64,000 nt of DNA from Halobacteriales archaeon YIM A00013 (GTDB lineage Archaea > Halobacteriota > Halobacteria > Halobacteriales > Haloarculaceae), in the NCBI GenBank assembly GCA_025041195.1, contig JAKCFM010000001.1:2663272-2727271 (forward strand), written 5' to 3'. Below the pieces are notes generated by a model. That model saw nothing but the letters and a program-made list of their open reading frames with translations, had not been told where the DNA came from and searched no databases. Positions 51,422 through 61,206 of the stretch are shown piece after piece. Each line of letters starts with the position of its first letter. Position 1 is the stretch's first letter. The translations under genes and the position numbers were made by a program.

Positions 51422-51518
51422 AAAAACGCCAGCGAAGCCACGAACGAGTACGTTCCGATCTGACAGGTTCAACTGTCACCGTTGGCCGGTGTGAGCTGCT
51501 GACTGTCCATGACGCGCC

Positions 51519-52352
51519 TCAATCCGTGATCACGTCGTCAATCAACGCGGTTGGGGTGGCGTCATACGCAGGATTTCGAATGCTGAACCCTTCAGCTGGC
51601 TCGAGCATCACCTCGCTTGCCGGCCGATACTCGTTCTCGAAGACGAAGCCGTCCTCGATGATCTTTGCACCGGAGCCGACGACCCAGACGGGAACGTCGG
51701 CCGTGCTAGCGGCGGCGGCGATCGGATACGTCCCAACGCGATTGTACAGATGGTCCTCGACGATACAGTCCATCCCGACGACAACCCGATCGACGTCCGC
51801 AAGCACCGTCCCGGCGGCGCTGTCGACTAGCAGCTCCGTCTCCACCCGATCGATCGCGCCGAGCACGCGTGCCGTTTTCCGACCGAGATACCGGGGGCGG
51901 GCTTCGGTTGCATACACCCGAAGATGCGTCCCATCGCTCGCCGCCCGCTCGATACCTTCGAGAACCGTCGACGAGTAATCGTGTGTCAACAACACCATCC
52001 CGTCCTCAAGTTTGTCTGCGAACTGCGCTGCAGCCTCGCGCTTTGCGGTCTCAACACGATCAATGACGGAGTCGATTGCCTCCGCGGTTAGCTGCTTTGC
52101 CACATCCACCGAGGCTGGCGCAGCCTCGCTGACCGTCTCGACGATCGTCCGCTGTGTGGTGTGTAACGATGCATGTGAAGGATTCGCACGCCGCAACGCG
52201 CCTGAATTGCGTTCGAGATCCCGTATATACTCCTCGACGGTGGCTGCCTCGCGCTCAGTAAGCGTCTCAAGTGCGCGTGCGGCCTTGATCGCGACAACAG
52301 ACGAACTGTGTGTCTGCATCTCGCTGATCTCCGCAACCGTCTCGTCTATCAT
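51519..52352 (-). CDS. eIF-2B alpha-like / ribose-1,5-bisphosphate isomerase-like protein
   Basis: This 277-residue protein has the IF-2B domain: MVLLTHDYSSTVLEGIERA, RVYATEARPRYLGR, VVVGMDCIVEDHLYNRVGTYPIAAAA and PVWVVGSGAKI. Family members are eIF-2B subunits, methylthioribose-1-phosphate isomerase, and ribose-1,5-bisphosphate isomerase of archaeal AMP metabolism. The central sugar-phosphate motifs are less complete than in R15P isomerase, so I give only the superfamily. An N-terminal helical region (1-110) is typical. Confidence 0.85.
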   Translation of the reverse strand: MIDETVAEISEMQTHSSSVVAIKAARALETLTEREAATVEEYIRDLERNSGALRRANPSHASLHTTQRTIVETVSEAAPASVDVAKQLTAEAIDSVIDRVETAKREAAAQFADKLEDGMVLLTHDYSSTVLEGIERAASDGTHLRVYATEARPRYLGRKTARVLGAIDRVETELLVDSAAGTVLADVDRVVVGMDCIVEDHLYNRVGTYPIAAAASTADVPVWVVGSGAKIIEDGFVFENEYRPASEVMLEPAEGFSIRNPAYDATPTALIDDVITD

Positions 52353-52471
52353 ACCCGAACTCTTCGCAGTTCGTACTAAAGAACTTCTGGCTCTGCATCG
52401 GCCGTAACAATCATTTGCATTGAAACGAACCCCCGGTGGAGTTATATTCGTTCCAGCAGTAACGAAAGCCA

Positions 52472-52954
52472 GTGAGCGTTAACGTTGACCGCCGGATCGT
52501 CCGCCCGGGCCAGGATACCTACGTGGACGACGCCTGGGACCTCAAAGAACGGATTCGGCAATCCGATGGCGTGTTACAGCAACGACGCGGCTTCTTCACG
52601 GATGCGTATCGACGATCCAAAATCTACTGCTATCTCTCAGAAGGAACCGAAGAACGACTCATCGGCTTTGCAGCGGTTCGACGCGACGGCTACATCCTGT
52701 TTCTTGCCGTCGCACCGGAGTTTCGCGGCGATGGATTCGGCCGTCGACTCGTTTCTGGCGTCGCAGAAAATTATAACGGTGTGAGTTGTCACGCACGTAC
52801 GACGAACGAAGCGGCGCTTGGATTCTACGAGCATCTCGGCTTTGAGGTCGAGCGACGCGTCACCAGCTACTACGAAGACGGCGGTGACGCCTACTATCTG
52901 CGACTGGGTGATGACGGGTTAGCAGAGACGATCTCTCGATTCGTTCGTTTCTGA
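52472..52954 (+). CDS. GNAT acetyltransferase
   Basis: The GTG at 52472 gives 160 residues and is supported by a TATA-like TTATAT centred about 27 nt upstream (leaderless spacing). YILFLAVAPEFRGDGFGRRLVSG holds the acetyl-CoA motif RGDGFG, and NEAALGFYEHLGFEVERRVTSYY the C-terminal helix. It is a RimI-like GNAT. The target is unknown. priS follows 44 bp later on the same strand, so the two may be co-transcribed. Confidence 0.88.
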   Translation: MSVNVDRRIVRPGQDTYVDDAWDLKERIRQSDGVLQQRRGFFTDAYRRSKIYCYLSEGTEERLIGFAAVRRDGYILFLAVAPEFRGDGFGRRLVSGVAENYNGVSCHARTTNEAALGFYEHLGFEVERRVTSYYEDGGDAYYLRLGDDGLAETISRFVRF

Positions 52955-52998
52955 TCGGGTATCGAGAGGTTCTTTGTGCACACGTCCGTTCGTAGGAT

Positions 52999-54186
52999 AT
53001 GAACCAGCGGACGCGTGCGTACCTGCAGGGTCGGTTCGGCGATTACTACCGCCGAACGGAGCTTTCGCTCCCGCCCGCACCCGGACTGCGTGAGTGGGGG
53101 TTCATCCCGTTTACGGAGGGTCCAGGAACCACGATGGTCCGTCACAAAGCACTCGTCGAGCTTGGTGATCTCTCGACGTTTCTGGTGGACGAATCACCAC
53201 GGCACGTGTATTTTTCGGCCGGCCAGTACGACGATCCGGGTGCGCGCTCAATGGCCGACAAAGGATGGCTGGGATCTGATCTGGTGTTCGACCTCGATGC
53301 CGATCATCTCCCGGCGGTCGATCCTGAAACCGATAGCTACGCTGAAATGCTAGCAACCTGTAAAGCGGTGCTGCTCCGACTGCTCGAATTCTTGCGGACG
53401 GATTTTGGATTCGAAGATGATGCGCTCACGGTCGTTTTCTCCGGCAGTCGTGGCTATCACGTCCACGTCCGGACGGACGCAGTGCGTCCACTCGATCGGG
53501 ACGCCCGCAGCGAAATCGCCGCGTATCTGCTCGGCGAAGGCATCACTGGCGTTGAGGCGCTGACGAGCGAAGAAACGGTTGCCGGCCTTGGTCGATCGAC
53601 GCCGGCACAGAAACACACGCTCAGAACGGCGGGTGGCTGGGGACGCCGCGTCCACGACCGGCTCTGTGCGCTCGTTGAAACCATCCAGGAGCTCGATGAG
53701 ACGGCTGCTATCGAGCGTCTCCACTCGTTCGATGGCATCGGCGAGAAAGGCGGGAAAATGTTGTACCAGGCGATTCTCGACCGTCCGGAGGAGTTCAGCG
53801 CCGGAAATCTCGACGTGGCCGGTCAGTACAGCCACACGCTCGCAAATCAGCTGCTCGAATCGGTTACTGAAGCGAGTGCGGTGCCGATCGACGAACCCGT
53901 AACGACAGACATCAATCGACTGATCCGGCTGCCGGGCTCGATCCACGGCGGGAGTGGACTGGCCGTGTGTGAGCTGTCGCTTGATGGCGTCGAATCGTTT
54001 TCGCCGCTACGAGAGGCAGTCCCGGAGGCGTTCACAGGGGCGGAAATCACCATCACCAACGACGAACAACGCACCGTCCAGCTGAGTGGGGAAACACATA
54101 AGATCCCAGCCGGCAATGTAACGGTCCGGGAGTCCATTGGCATCTTCCTTATGACCAGAGGACACGCTGAAAAGGCACCAGAATGA
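52999..54186 (+). CDS. priS: DNA primase small subunit PriS
   Basis: This 395-residue archaeo-eukaryotic primase catalytic subunit has DLVFDLDADHLP (metal-binding DxD), VVFSGSRGYHVHVR and the later VTTDINRLIRLPGSIHGGSGL with the conserved arginine and histidine. It makes RNA/DNA primers with PriL. The N-terminal MNQRTRAYLQGRFGDYY is the expected start. It overlaps the GINS gene by 4 nt (ATGA), a replication gene pairing common in haloarchaea. Confidence 0.96.
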   Translation: MNQRTRAYLQGRFGDYYRRTELSLPPAPGLREWGFIPFTEGPGTTMVRHKALVELGDLSTFLVDESPRHVYFSAGQYDDPGARSMADKGWLGSDLVFDLDADHLPAVDPETDSYAEMLATCKAVLLRLLEFLRTDFGFEDDALTVVFSGSRGYHVHVRTDAVRPLDRDARSEIAAYLLGEGITGVEALTSEETVAGLGRSTPAQKHTLRTAGGWGRRVHDRLCALVETIQELDETAAIERLHSFDGIGEKGGKMLYQAILDRPEEFSAGNLDVAGQYSHTLANQLLESVTEASAVPIDEPVTTDINRLIRLPGSIHGGSGLAVCELSLDGVESFSPLREAVPEAFTGAEITITNDEQRTVQLSGETHKIPAGNVTVRESIGIFLMTRGHAEKAPE

Positions 54187-55010
54187 ACCTTGACGAGCTC
54201 CAATCAGTCCAGAGTCGCGAACGGCAGATCGATAGCCTCCAGCAGCTGCACGACACATTTTATCAAGATGCCGGACAGTTCGTCCGACAACTCCGCGAAG
54301 AGCGCGAAGCCGTCGCTGAACGGGTGTCCGACCCCTTTGATTCACCCGACGTCCAGCGGCTGACCGACGAGATCAACACCGCCGAACGGACCGTCGAATC
54401 GATCTATGAGCGTCGGATCGGCAAGCTCGTCAAACAGGCGAGTCTCGATGCCGCGGGAATGGCGGCCGACGTTGATGGATTGACGACAGAAGAACGCGAG
54501 ACGTTCGATCGACTCGTCGCTACCATCGAAGACAGTCGCTCGCGCGTGCTCGATACTGTTCTCACACAGGAAGCCGACGCTGAAACGACACCGCCGCATG
54601 ATGATGAGGCTGCAGAACCCGCCGACGCTACAGCCACCACGAGCGAGCTCCGTGCGGATTCGGCCATGGGTGCCGGCGAGGACGCGACGACCGACCGGGA
54701 AGCGCCACCACCTCCGCCGGATGAACCCCTTGTATCCGAATCTGAACCTGAACCTGAACCCGATCCCGATCCCGTTCAAGAAGTGGAGGAATCGGCTGCT
54801 TCACCGCCACCAGCTGAAACACCGACGCCAGCCGATGACACGGACGACATCGAACGGATGACGGTCCGCATCACCAGCGACATTGGAGAGATTCTTGGTG
54901 TCGATGACCGAGCGTACGAGCTATCGACAGACGATGTGGTGCGCCTTCCAACGATGAATGCGGATCCGTTGCTCGAACAGGACGCCGCGATTCTGCTCGA
55001 TCAGTCCTGA
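54183..55010 (+). CDS. GINS family DNA replication protein
   Basis: This 275-residue protein has an N-terminal helical A domain (1-120, MNLDELQSVQSRERQIDSL) and a C-terminal beta B domain (about 225-275, TVRITSDIGEILGVDDRAYELS...VVRLPTMNADPLLEQDAAILL). The two are joined by a long acidic, proline-rich linker with an EPEPEPDPDP run. This A-linker-B order is the Gins15 type. It is the CMG helicase cofactor that bridges MCM and GAN/Cdc45-like proteins. The overlap with priS couples helicase and primase subunits. Confidence 0.93.
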   Translation: MNLDELQSVQSRERQIDSLQQLHDTFYQDAGQFVRQLREEREAVAERVSDPFDSPDVQRLTDEINTAERTVESIYERRIGKLVKQASLDAAGMAADVDGLTTEERETFDRLVATIEDSRSRVLDTVLTQEADAETTPPHDDEAAEPADATATTSELRADSAMGAGEDATTDREAPPPPPDEPLVSESEPEPEPDPDPVQEVEESAASPPPAETPTPADDTDDIERMTVRITSDIGEILGVDDRAYELSTDDVVRLPTMNADPLLEQDAAILLDQS

Positions 55011-55053
55011 CCGAAGGAGTGAGAGCTTTGGTCGTGGCTCGGAAGGGTTAGGC

Positions 55054-56238
55054 ATGCCGACGTATCGATCAGTTGCTGACTCGGAGCTCCCCGCGTATCG
55101 AGCGCTCACTGCGTATGCGTTTCGTCCACACGAGGTAACCCCCAGGGCTGGTGACCAACCGGAGGAGACGCCTCCCTGGGCCCAGCTCTCGGACAACCGA
55201 GGGCTCTTCGTCGAGGACGAACTCGTTAGCACGATCGCCCACTACTGGCATACGCTCAGGGTGCGCGGCGAGTGGCACTCGGTTGGCGGGGTGGCAAACG
55301 TTTCGACGCCACCTGAACACCGGCGAAACGGCTATGTTCGAACGATGCTCGCCGAATCACTCGCCGAGTATCGAGAGAAAGAGATCGCATTTTCGGCGTT
55401 GTGGCCGTTCGACACGGCGTTCTATCGCCGCCTCGGCTATGAACGGTGTGCAGACCAGTATCGGATCACGTGCAGTCCGGACGCACTGGAATTCATCGAT
55501 GACGAGCCAACTACCGGAACCTTCGTGGACCTTTCACCCGAGGACATTCCAGCTCTCGATGCGGTGTACAGCGCCTATCACGACCACGACCTCGCGATGG
55601 ATCGCACGGAAGCGTGGTGGCAAAAGCGAGTGTTCGACTATCGCACGGAGCCGTTCGTCGCTGGGGTTGCACGCGATGGCACGCTCGTCGGCTATCTCGT
55701 CTACACGATCGAGGAGACCGAAGACGGTCGCCAGCTAACGATTCACGAGCGGAGCCATCGCGACGTGCGTGCCTACCGCGAACTGCTACGATACTGCCGG
55801 TATCACGACTCGCAGGTCACCTCGCTCCAGTTCGATGTCGATGAACCCCTGCTCTGGGAGCTGACGCCCGATCCATCGAGCGTGTCCGTTACGCGTCGGT
55901 CTGGCGCCATGTTTCGTGTGGTTGCCGTTGAACGGGCGCTCTCTGTGCTTGATTACGACAGCACTGGCAGTGTCGTCCTCGAAATCACTGATTCGGTTGC
56001 CCCGTGGAACGATGGACGCTTTGAACTCACGGTGACCGACGATGGCGCCACTTGCGTTCGAAGTTCAGATCCCGCTGCGATCGAACTCGATATCTCTGCG
56101 CTGGGTGCAATCGTCAGTGGCTATCGGTCGACGTCGACGCTTGCCGAATACGAAACGATCGAGGGCACGAATGAGGCGATCGAGACGCTGGATCGATTGC
56201 TTCCAGCAACCGAGCCATCGCTCGTGGAGTTTTTCTAG
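55054..56238 (+). CDS. Eis-like GNAT acetyltransferase with SCP2-like C-terminal domain
   Basis: The ATG at 55054 gives 394 residues. The first GNAT domain has HSVGGVANVSTPPEHRRNGYVRTMLAES (acetyl-CoA motif HRRNGY) and FSALWPFDTAFYRRLGYE. A second GNAT-like domain (about 150-285) and a sterol carrier protein-like domain (about 290-394) follow. This three-domain layout is that of Eis aminoglycoside/peptide acetyltransferases. The C-terminal phenylalanine, which supplies a catalytic carboxylate in Eis, is present (VEFF). The substrate in archaea is unknown. Confidence 0.88.
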   Translation: MPTYRSVADSELPAYRALTAYAFRPHEVTPRAGDQPEETPPWAQLSDNRGLFVEDELVSTIAHYWHTLRVRGEWHSVGGVANVSTPPEHRRNGYVRTMLAESLAEYREKEIAFSALWPFDTAFYRRLGYERCADQYRITCSPDALEFIDDEPTTGTFVDLSPEDIPALDAVYSAYHDHDLAMDRTEAWWQKRVFDYRTEPFVAGVARDGTLVGYLVYTIEETEDGRQLTIHERSHRDVRAYRELLRYCRYHDSQVTSLQFDVDEPLLWELTPDPSSVSVTRRSGAMFRVVAVERALSVLDYDSTGSVVLEITDSVAPWNDGRFELTVTDDGATCVRSSDPAAIELDISALGAIVSGYRSTSTLAEYETIEGTNEAIETLDRLLPATEPSLVEFF

Positions 56239-57389
56239 GTCGGCGTCTGGCCGTAGATGAGATTGCGCTGGATTTCGTTTGCCCCTTCGTAGATGACCGG
56301 AATCCTCGAATCACGAAAGACGCGTGCGATGCGCCGGTCGTTCAGCACGGACCGGCCGCCGTGAAGCTGCATCCCGTTTTCGGCACACATCGTCGCCATC
56401 TCCGTCGATTTCGTTTTGGCAAGCGCACCCCAGAAACCAGGTTGGTCGTTGTTGGCGACGGTGCGTGCGGCTCGCCAGTTGAGTGCCCGTGCGGCCTCAA
56501 ACTCCATGCGCATCTCTGCGAGGCTGTGCTGAACCGACTGAAACGCATCGAGGGTGCGCCCGAACGCCTCGCGATCATGAACGAACGACCACGCCTCCTC
56601 GATTGCAGCCGCCCCAAGACCGAGACCATGGCCGCCGACGATCACGCGTCCGTGGTTGAAAAATTCAGCGAGCATATAAAAGCCGGCTCCCTCGGGACCG
56701 ATTCTGTTCTCGGCCGGAATTTCACAGTCTGTCAGCGTAATGTGTGCCTGCTTCGACGCTCGCATGGCCATCTTTTCGGGAATGTGCTCCGCGTCGTAGC
56801 CGTCCGTGTCGGTGGGCACTATAAAAATCGAGTAGTTGCCGTACCGATTCGATTCGTCGTCGTCAGTTTTTGCATAGAGCGTCACCCAGTCGGCCTCCAC
56901 ACCATTACCGATCCAGTATTTCTCTCCGTTGATGACGTACGAATCGTCCACGCGTTCGGCAGTGGTCGACATCCCCGCCAGATCGCTTCCACCGTCTGGC
57001 TCTGAAACTGCCAGTCCGGTTATCTGGTCGTTGGTTGCAACCGGCTCGAGATACGTCTCCTTTTGTGCTTCAGAGCCGTGATCTTCGAGGATTTCCGCGC
57101 CGAATGAGGCGAGCATCAGCGTCAGCCCGATGCCCGCATCGGCTCGAAACAGCTCTTCGGCGATCGCGAGCAACTCTTCGAGTGAAAAGCCACGGCCACC
57201 GTAGGATTCGCCGATGTCCTGGGCGACGATGTTTGCGTCCATTCCTGCCTCAAGCACGTCCCAGGGATACTCTCCGCTCCGATAGTACTGCGCAGCAACC
57301 GGCTCGATTTCGGCTTCGGCAAACTCCCGCGCCTCCCGTTTTGCTTTGCGTGCGGACTCGGGGACGACAGTATCATCTAACAACTCCAT
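56235..57389 (-). CDS. Acyl-CoA dehydrogenase
   Basis: I choose the ATG at 57389 (384 residues, MELLDDTVVPE); a GTG at 57401 is the alternative. AVSEPDGGSDLAGMSTTA, YVINGEKYWIGNG (FAD and substrate binding), RVIVGGHGLGLGAAAIEEAW and the C-terminal RDSRIPVIYEGANEIQRNLI with the catalytic glutamate region (YEG) are all present. It oxidises acyl-CoA thioesters in beta-oxidation or branched-chain degradation. The adjacent acyl-CoA ligase gene supports fatty acid use. Confidence 0.93.
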   Translation of the reverse strand: MELLDDTVVPESARKAKREAREFAEAEIEPVAAQYYRSGEYPWDVLEAGMDANIVAQDIGESYGGRGFSLEELLAIAEELFRADAGIGLTLMLASFGAEILEDHGSEAQKETYLEPVATNDQITGLAVSEPDGGSDLAGMSTTAERVDDSYVINGEKYWIGNGVEADWVTLYAKTDDDESNRYGNYSIFIVPTDTDGYDAEHIPEKMAMRASKQAHITLTDCEIPAENRIGPEGAGFYMLAEFFNHGRVIVGGHGLGLGAAAIEEAWSFVHDREAFGRTLDAFQSVQHSLAEMRMEFEAARALNWRAARTVANNDQPGFWGALAKTKSTEMATMCAENGMQLHGGRSVLNDRRIARVFRDSRIPVIYEGANEIQRNLIYGQTPT

Positions 57390-57440
57390 CGTACGAGCCA
57401 CTTCGATGGCGATCGTAAAGTAACCCTGGTGGAAGGGTGC

Positions 57441-59084
57441 TTACTCCTCCGGTATGGCCTCCTCAGAGTGCGAGGCATCGAACGCATCTGTGCTATCGTA
57501 CTCCGCTCGCAGCACCCGCTTTGCGAACTTTCCAGTGGCCGTTTTGGGGACGGCGTCGATGTATTCGAACGCGTCTGGAACCCACCATTTCGGGAACTGC
57601 TCTTTGAGCGACGCTTCTAGTTCGGCGGTGAGTTCGTCGTGCGGTGTGGACGCAACAGCAACGACGAAGGCAATCGGTCGCTCTTGCCATCTGTCGTCGG
57701 CAACGCCCACCACAGTCGCTTCCTCGACGCCATCATGACCCATAATGGCGTTTTCGAGCTCAACCGAGGAGATCCACTCGCCACCGCTTTTGATCACGTC
57801 CTTGATTCTGTCGACGATTTCGAGATAGCCATCTTCGTCCACCGTCACTACGTCGCCAGTTTTCAACCAGCCATCCTCGAAGGTGTCTGCGGTTGCGCGC
57901 TCATTTGCGAAATACTCCGTCGTTACCCACGGGCCACGCACCCAGAGCTCGCCGAATTGCTCCCCGTCCCAGGGGACTTCTTCACCGGTGTCGTCCACCA
58001 CACGGAACTCAAGGCCTGGCACTGCGAGCCCCTGCTTTGCTCGTTTTGCTGTCGCATTCGCGTCTTCGAGTCCGGCCTTCGTGTGTGAGACGGTCCCGAT
58101 TGGTGCCATCTCCGTCATCCCCCAGGCGTGGAGCACCTCCACGCCGTGGCCATCGAACCAGTCGATCATCGATTCCGGCGCCGCAGAGCCGCCGATGACC
58201 ACCCGCTCTAGCGCAGAGAGATCCACCGCAGTGTGTGTCATATACTCTTGAAGCCCGAGCCAGACGGTTGGCACGCCCGCTGCAATGGTGACTGCCTCGT
58301 TTTCGATCAGTGACGCCAGCTCTGCCGGCTCGGGTGCCGGTCCAGGAAACACCTGCTTTGCGCCGCCGGCCGTGGCCGAAAACGGCATCCCCCACGCGTT
58401 GACGTGAAACATTGGAACGACCGGAAGGACGACATCAGTGTCGTCGATCGGAATTCCCTGCGGCGACTGCGTGGTCATTGTGTGCGACCAGAGCATCTGG
58501 TGGGTGTACTCGACGCCTTTTGGCTTTCCGGTCGTCCCTGAGGTGTAACACATCCCCGCTGGCGTCGACTCAGCAAGCGCCGGCCACTCGAACGCCGGGT
58601 CGTGGGCGTCGAGATATGAGTCGTACTCCTCGATCGGGTCGAGTGAGCTGGCGTTCGATGCATCGCCCATGGTGACGAACTGCGTGATCGTGTCGGTTTC
58701 GGTTGTCTGAACGGCTTCAGTCACGGTTTCGAGCAGCGACGGATCGACGAACACCACACGATCACCCGCATCGTCAATGATGTGGCTGATGTGATCGGTT
58801 GGCAACAGCGGATTGATAGTGTGTAACTGCGCACCCATCGACGTCACCGCAAAATACAGCTCGAAATGCCGGTGGTGATTCCAGCAGAGCGTGGCGACGC
58901 GATCACCGGCCGTGACACCGGTTGCCCGGAGCGCGCTGGCGAGTTGCTTGACGCGGTCGGCATACTCGGTGTACGTGTATCGCGTCAGTCCATCATGCCC
59001 GCGAGAGACGAGCTCTGTCTCGGGATAGAGTCGCTCTGCCCGCCACAGAAACGGTCGCAGCGTCTGATCGGTTGCGCCTGGCAT
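57441..59084 (-). CDS. Acyl-CoA ligase (AMP-forming)
   Basis: This 547-residue adenylating enzyme has the P-loop MCYTSGTTGKPKGVEYTH, motif HAWGMTEMAPIGT, WLKTGDVVTVDEDGYLEIVDRIKD and the C-terminal lysine in KTATGKFAKR. It activates medium- or long-chain fatty acids with CoA. It is followed on the same strand by acyl-CoA dehydrogenase, an ordinary catabolic pair with 51 bp between them. Confidence 0.93.
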   Translation of the reverse strand: MPGATDQTLRPFLWRAERLYPETELVSRGHDGLTRYTYTEYADRVKQLASALRATGVTAGDRVATLCWNHHRHFELYFAVTSMGAQLHTINPLLPTDHISHIIDDAGDRVVFVDPSLLETVTEAVQTTETDTITQFVTMGDASNASSLDPIEEYDSYLDAHDPAFEWPALAESTPAGMCYTSGTTGKPKGVEYTHQMLWSHTMTTQSPQGIPIDDTDVVLPVVPMFHVNAWGMPFSATAGGAKQVFPGPAPEPAELASLIENEAVTIAAGVPTVWLGLQEYMTHTAVDLSALERVVIGGSAAPESMIDWFDGHGVEVLHAWGMTEMAPIGTVSHTKAGLEDANATAKRAKQGLAVPGLEFRVVDDTGEEVPWDGEQFGELWVRGPWVTTEYFANERATADTFEDGWLKTGDVVTVDEDGYLEIVDRIKDVIKSGGEWISSVELENAIMGHDGVEEATVVGVADDRWQERPIAFVVAVASTPHDELTAELEASLKEQFPKWWVPDAFEYIDAVPKTATGKFAKRVLRAEYDSTDAFDASHSEEAIPEE

Positions 59085-59135
59085 ACAATCATATGGCAGT
59101 CAACCATACTAACTCTTCTCACGATCTGTCCGTAC

Positions 59136-59798
59136 TCACCGTCGATGGCTCACGGCGAGCCCTTCTCCGAGCGGGAGGAGTGCAGTCTCGAACGCCGGAT
59201 CGGCGCGAACCGTGTCGATATACTCGGCAATTCCGCGCGTGGAGTCGGTGGTTTCGACGCTCGCCCCCGAGAGCAACTCCGTGAGTGATTGAAACTCGAT
59301 CGATCCGGCGTCGATCATGTTGTCGGCGAGGACGATGCCGCCCGGAGCGACCTTCTCTCGGACGGCTTCGAATGCTTCTGCGTATCGATCTTTTTCGTTG
59401 TCGATCAACACCACGTCGAACGGTCCGTCATACGACTCGATCGTCTCAATTGCGTCTCCGCGTTCGAAGCTGGTGGCTCCCTCGTACGGCGATCGATCGA
59501 GAAACGTGGCCGCTTGCTGGAGGTTCTCTCCATCAAGATCGGTGAGCACGAGCCGTCCGTCGTCGGGGAGTTCGCGCGAAAACCAGTAGGCCGAGTAGCC
59601 AAAGCCTGAGCCGAACTCGAAAACCGACTGCGCATCGACCATGCGTGCGAGGACGGCCAGCCAGCCGCCCACAGCATCGCCAACGATCGGAAATGACCGC
59701 TCGCTGGCGAGCGTTTCCATCTCTGTGAGAACGGCGTCACGCTCGGGCCCAAGGGTCGTCGCAAACGATTCGAGATGTGTACTGATTGTGGGATCCAT
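59136..59798 (-). CDS. O-methyltransferase (class I, catechol-O-methyltransferase type)
   Basis: This 220-residue protein has VFEFGSGFGYSAYWFSREL (SAM motif), VLTDLDGENLQQAATFL and FDVVLIDNEKDRYAEAFEAVREKVAPGGIVLADN, the pattern of the O-methyltransferase 3 family. The metal-binding DNxxxxG region is LADNMIDAGSI. The substrate is unknown. It lies 51 bp upstream of the acyl-CoA ligase gene on the same strand. Confidence 0.88.
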   Translation of the reverse strand: MDPTISTHLESFATTLGPERDAVLTEMETLASERSFPIVGDAVGGWLAVLARMVDAQSVFEFGSGFGYSAYWFSRELPDDGRLVLTDLDGENLQQAATFLDRSPYEGATSFERGDAIETIESYDGPFDVVLIDNEKDRYAEAFEAVREKVAPGGIVLADNMIDAGSIEFQSLTELLSGASVETTDSTRGIAEYIDTVRADPAFETALLPLGEGLAVSHRR

Positions 59799-59869
59799 GG
59801 TCGTGGGTGGCTCCCGCCAGTGAAAAATTCACGGGCAGCGACGTCGGCCACTCAGTTCGCTCTTGGTCG

Positions 59870-60514
59870 TTACTCTTCAGCGCTGTCCGAAATGGAGCGA
59901 ATAACCGGAATTGGTCCAGAATCAGCCTCGTCTTCGACCCAGCTCTCAGAGCCTGGATCGTCAGTTGCTTCGAGCGTGTCATCTTCGGCTTCACCGCCGT
60001 CGGTTGCAGAGCTCCAGTTTCCGTCGTCGTCAGTCTGTGGCTCCGTTTCGCTCGCCCGACTCGTGTTCGCTTCAAACTGTTCGGTGGCTGTGTAGACGTT
60101 TTTCTGCTCAAGAATTCGATCGACAGCCTCGCGGGCTGCGTCGTCCTGACTCTTGATCACGACCGTCACTTTCATTCCAATCGCCAACGCCATCGACATT
60201 GTAGCACCCCCAACGGTGCCGAACAGCATTTTCTCAGTCGAGCCGACAGCAATCCGAGAGAGCATTGCGCCGGCAAATCCACCGAAGAGACCGAACCAGA
60301 TCATCGATCGCAGTCGAGCAAGATCCCACCCGGTGAATCTTCGAAGCAACAGCACGATAATGCCGATGACCGCAACGCCAGCAAACGTGCCAAGCGGCAC
60401 GACGTTGATGCCGTATCGAAGATTCGGCTGAAACACCACGCCCGAAAGCGCAGCGAACAGGCCAGAAAGCAACAACAGTTCGAGGTGGATCCGGTCGAGT
60501 TCAATCCGTATCAT
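59870..60514 (-). CDS. Membrane protein with acidic C-terminal tail, unknown
   Basis: I choose the ATG at 60514 (214 residues, MIRIELDRIHLELL); an upstream start is open. About four hydrophobic segments (10-115) include GINVVPLGTFAGVAVIGIIV and GGFAGAMLSRIAVGSTEK. A hydrophilic, very acidic tail (120-214, EDDTLEATDDPGSESWVEDE) follows. I recognise no family. A GC hairpin, CCCCT...AGGGG at 60608-60624, lies upstream. Confidence 0.72.
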   Translation of the reverse strand: MIRIELDRIHLELLLLSGLFAALSGVVFQPNLRYGINVVPLGTFAGVAVIGIIVLLLRRFTGWDLARLRSMIWFGLFGGFAGAMLSRIAVGSTEKMLFGTVGGATMSMALAIGMKVTVVIKSQDDAAREAVDRILEQKNVYTATEQFEANTSRASETEPQTDDDGNWSSATDGGEAEDDTLEATDDPGSESWVEDEADSGPIPVIRSISDSAEE

Positions 60515-60667
60515 TGGTTGTTGACTCCGCGATCGTGCGTCTCTCCCCTGCGAAACCGCCAAACGGAGCGGACGCGCCGAGTCCGATCGCTGATGTAAGG
60601 TTGCATACCCCTAAAGGACAGGGGGGTACTTTATTTGTTTGATACGGATCAGCGAGCAAATAGGCGC

Positions 60668-61204
60668 TCACCACCCGCTCACCGCGTTGGTTTCGAGCAA
60701 ATCGAGCATTTCGTCTACGTCGCCGTCCATTCGTTCGAGCAGCTCCCTGCAGTCGTCACGAACCGCCGTATCGACAGTGACGAGTACCATACCGACATCC
60801 GGTTGGCCATAGACGATGCTTGCACCCGGCGGGGCGAGCAAAATCGCGGGAAGCGTCGCCAGATCTTCTTCGCCATCAACAACGATCACGGTCGAATCGT
60901 CGGCTGTAATGGCCGCGCCGAGCGCCTCGACCAACGCTGCTGAGATCGTGGCGGCGTCGTTGACAACTGAGCGTTTGTTCGAGAACGCAGCCCGATCGAT
61001 CGACGAATCGAGTGGCGTCCGCTGTGTTTGATCGTCAATGACGGCGACGGCCGGTGTGCACACTGCCAACAGCGTCTCGGTAACGACATCGCCGACGGTG
61101 ATCACCGGCGTGTCAGCCGCGGCCAACAGCTCGTCTGGATCGGTGTAGATGGCTCCCATCGGCGATTTAAGTGCCGACCGTAGCGACGGCGGGAGTGTGA
61201 GCAC
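60668..61204 (-). CDS. GTP-dependent dephospho-CoA kinase family protein (DUF359)
   Basis: This 178-residue protein matches DUF359: LRSALKSPMGAIYTD, VITVGDVVTETLLA, AVIDDQTQR and VIVVDGEEDLATLPAILLAPPGASIVYGQPDVGMVLV. The archaeal enzyme phosphorylates dephospho-CoA with GTP in the final CoA step. It is the last gene of the aIF2-gamma-PIN-RpoE1-Spt4 unit, 2 bp after the Spt4 stop. Confidence 0.92.
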   Translation of the reverse strand: MLTLPPSLRSALKSPMGAIYTDPDELLAAADTPVITVGDVVTETLLAVCTPAVAVIDDQTQRTPLDSSIDRAAFSNKRSVVNDAATISAALVEALGAAITADDSTVIVVDGEEDLATLPAILLAPPGASIVYGQPDVGMVLVTVDTAVRDDCRELLERMDGDVDEMLDLLETNAVSGW

Positions 61205-61206
61205 GA

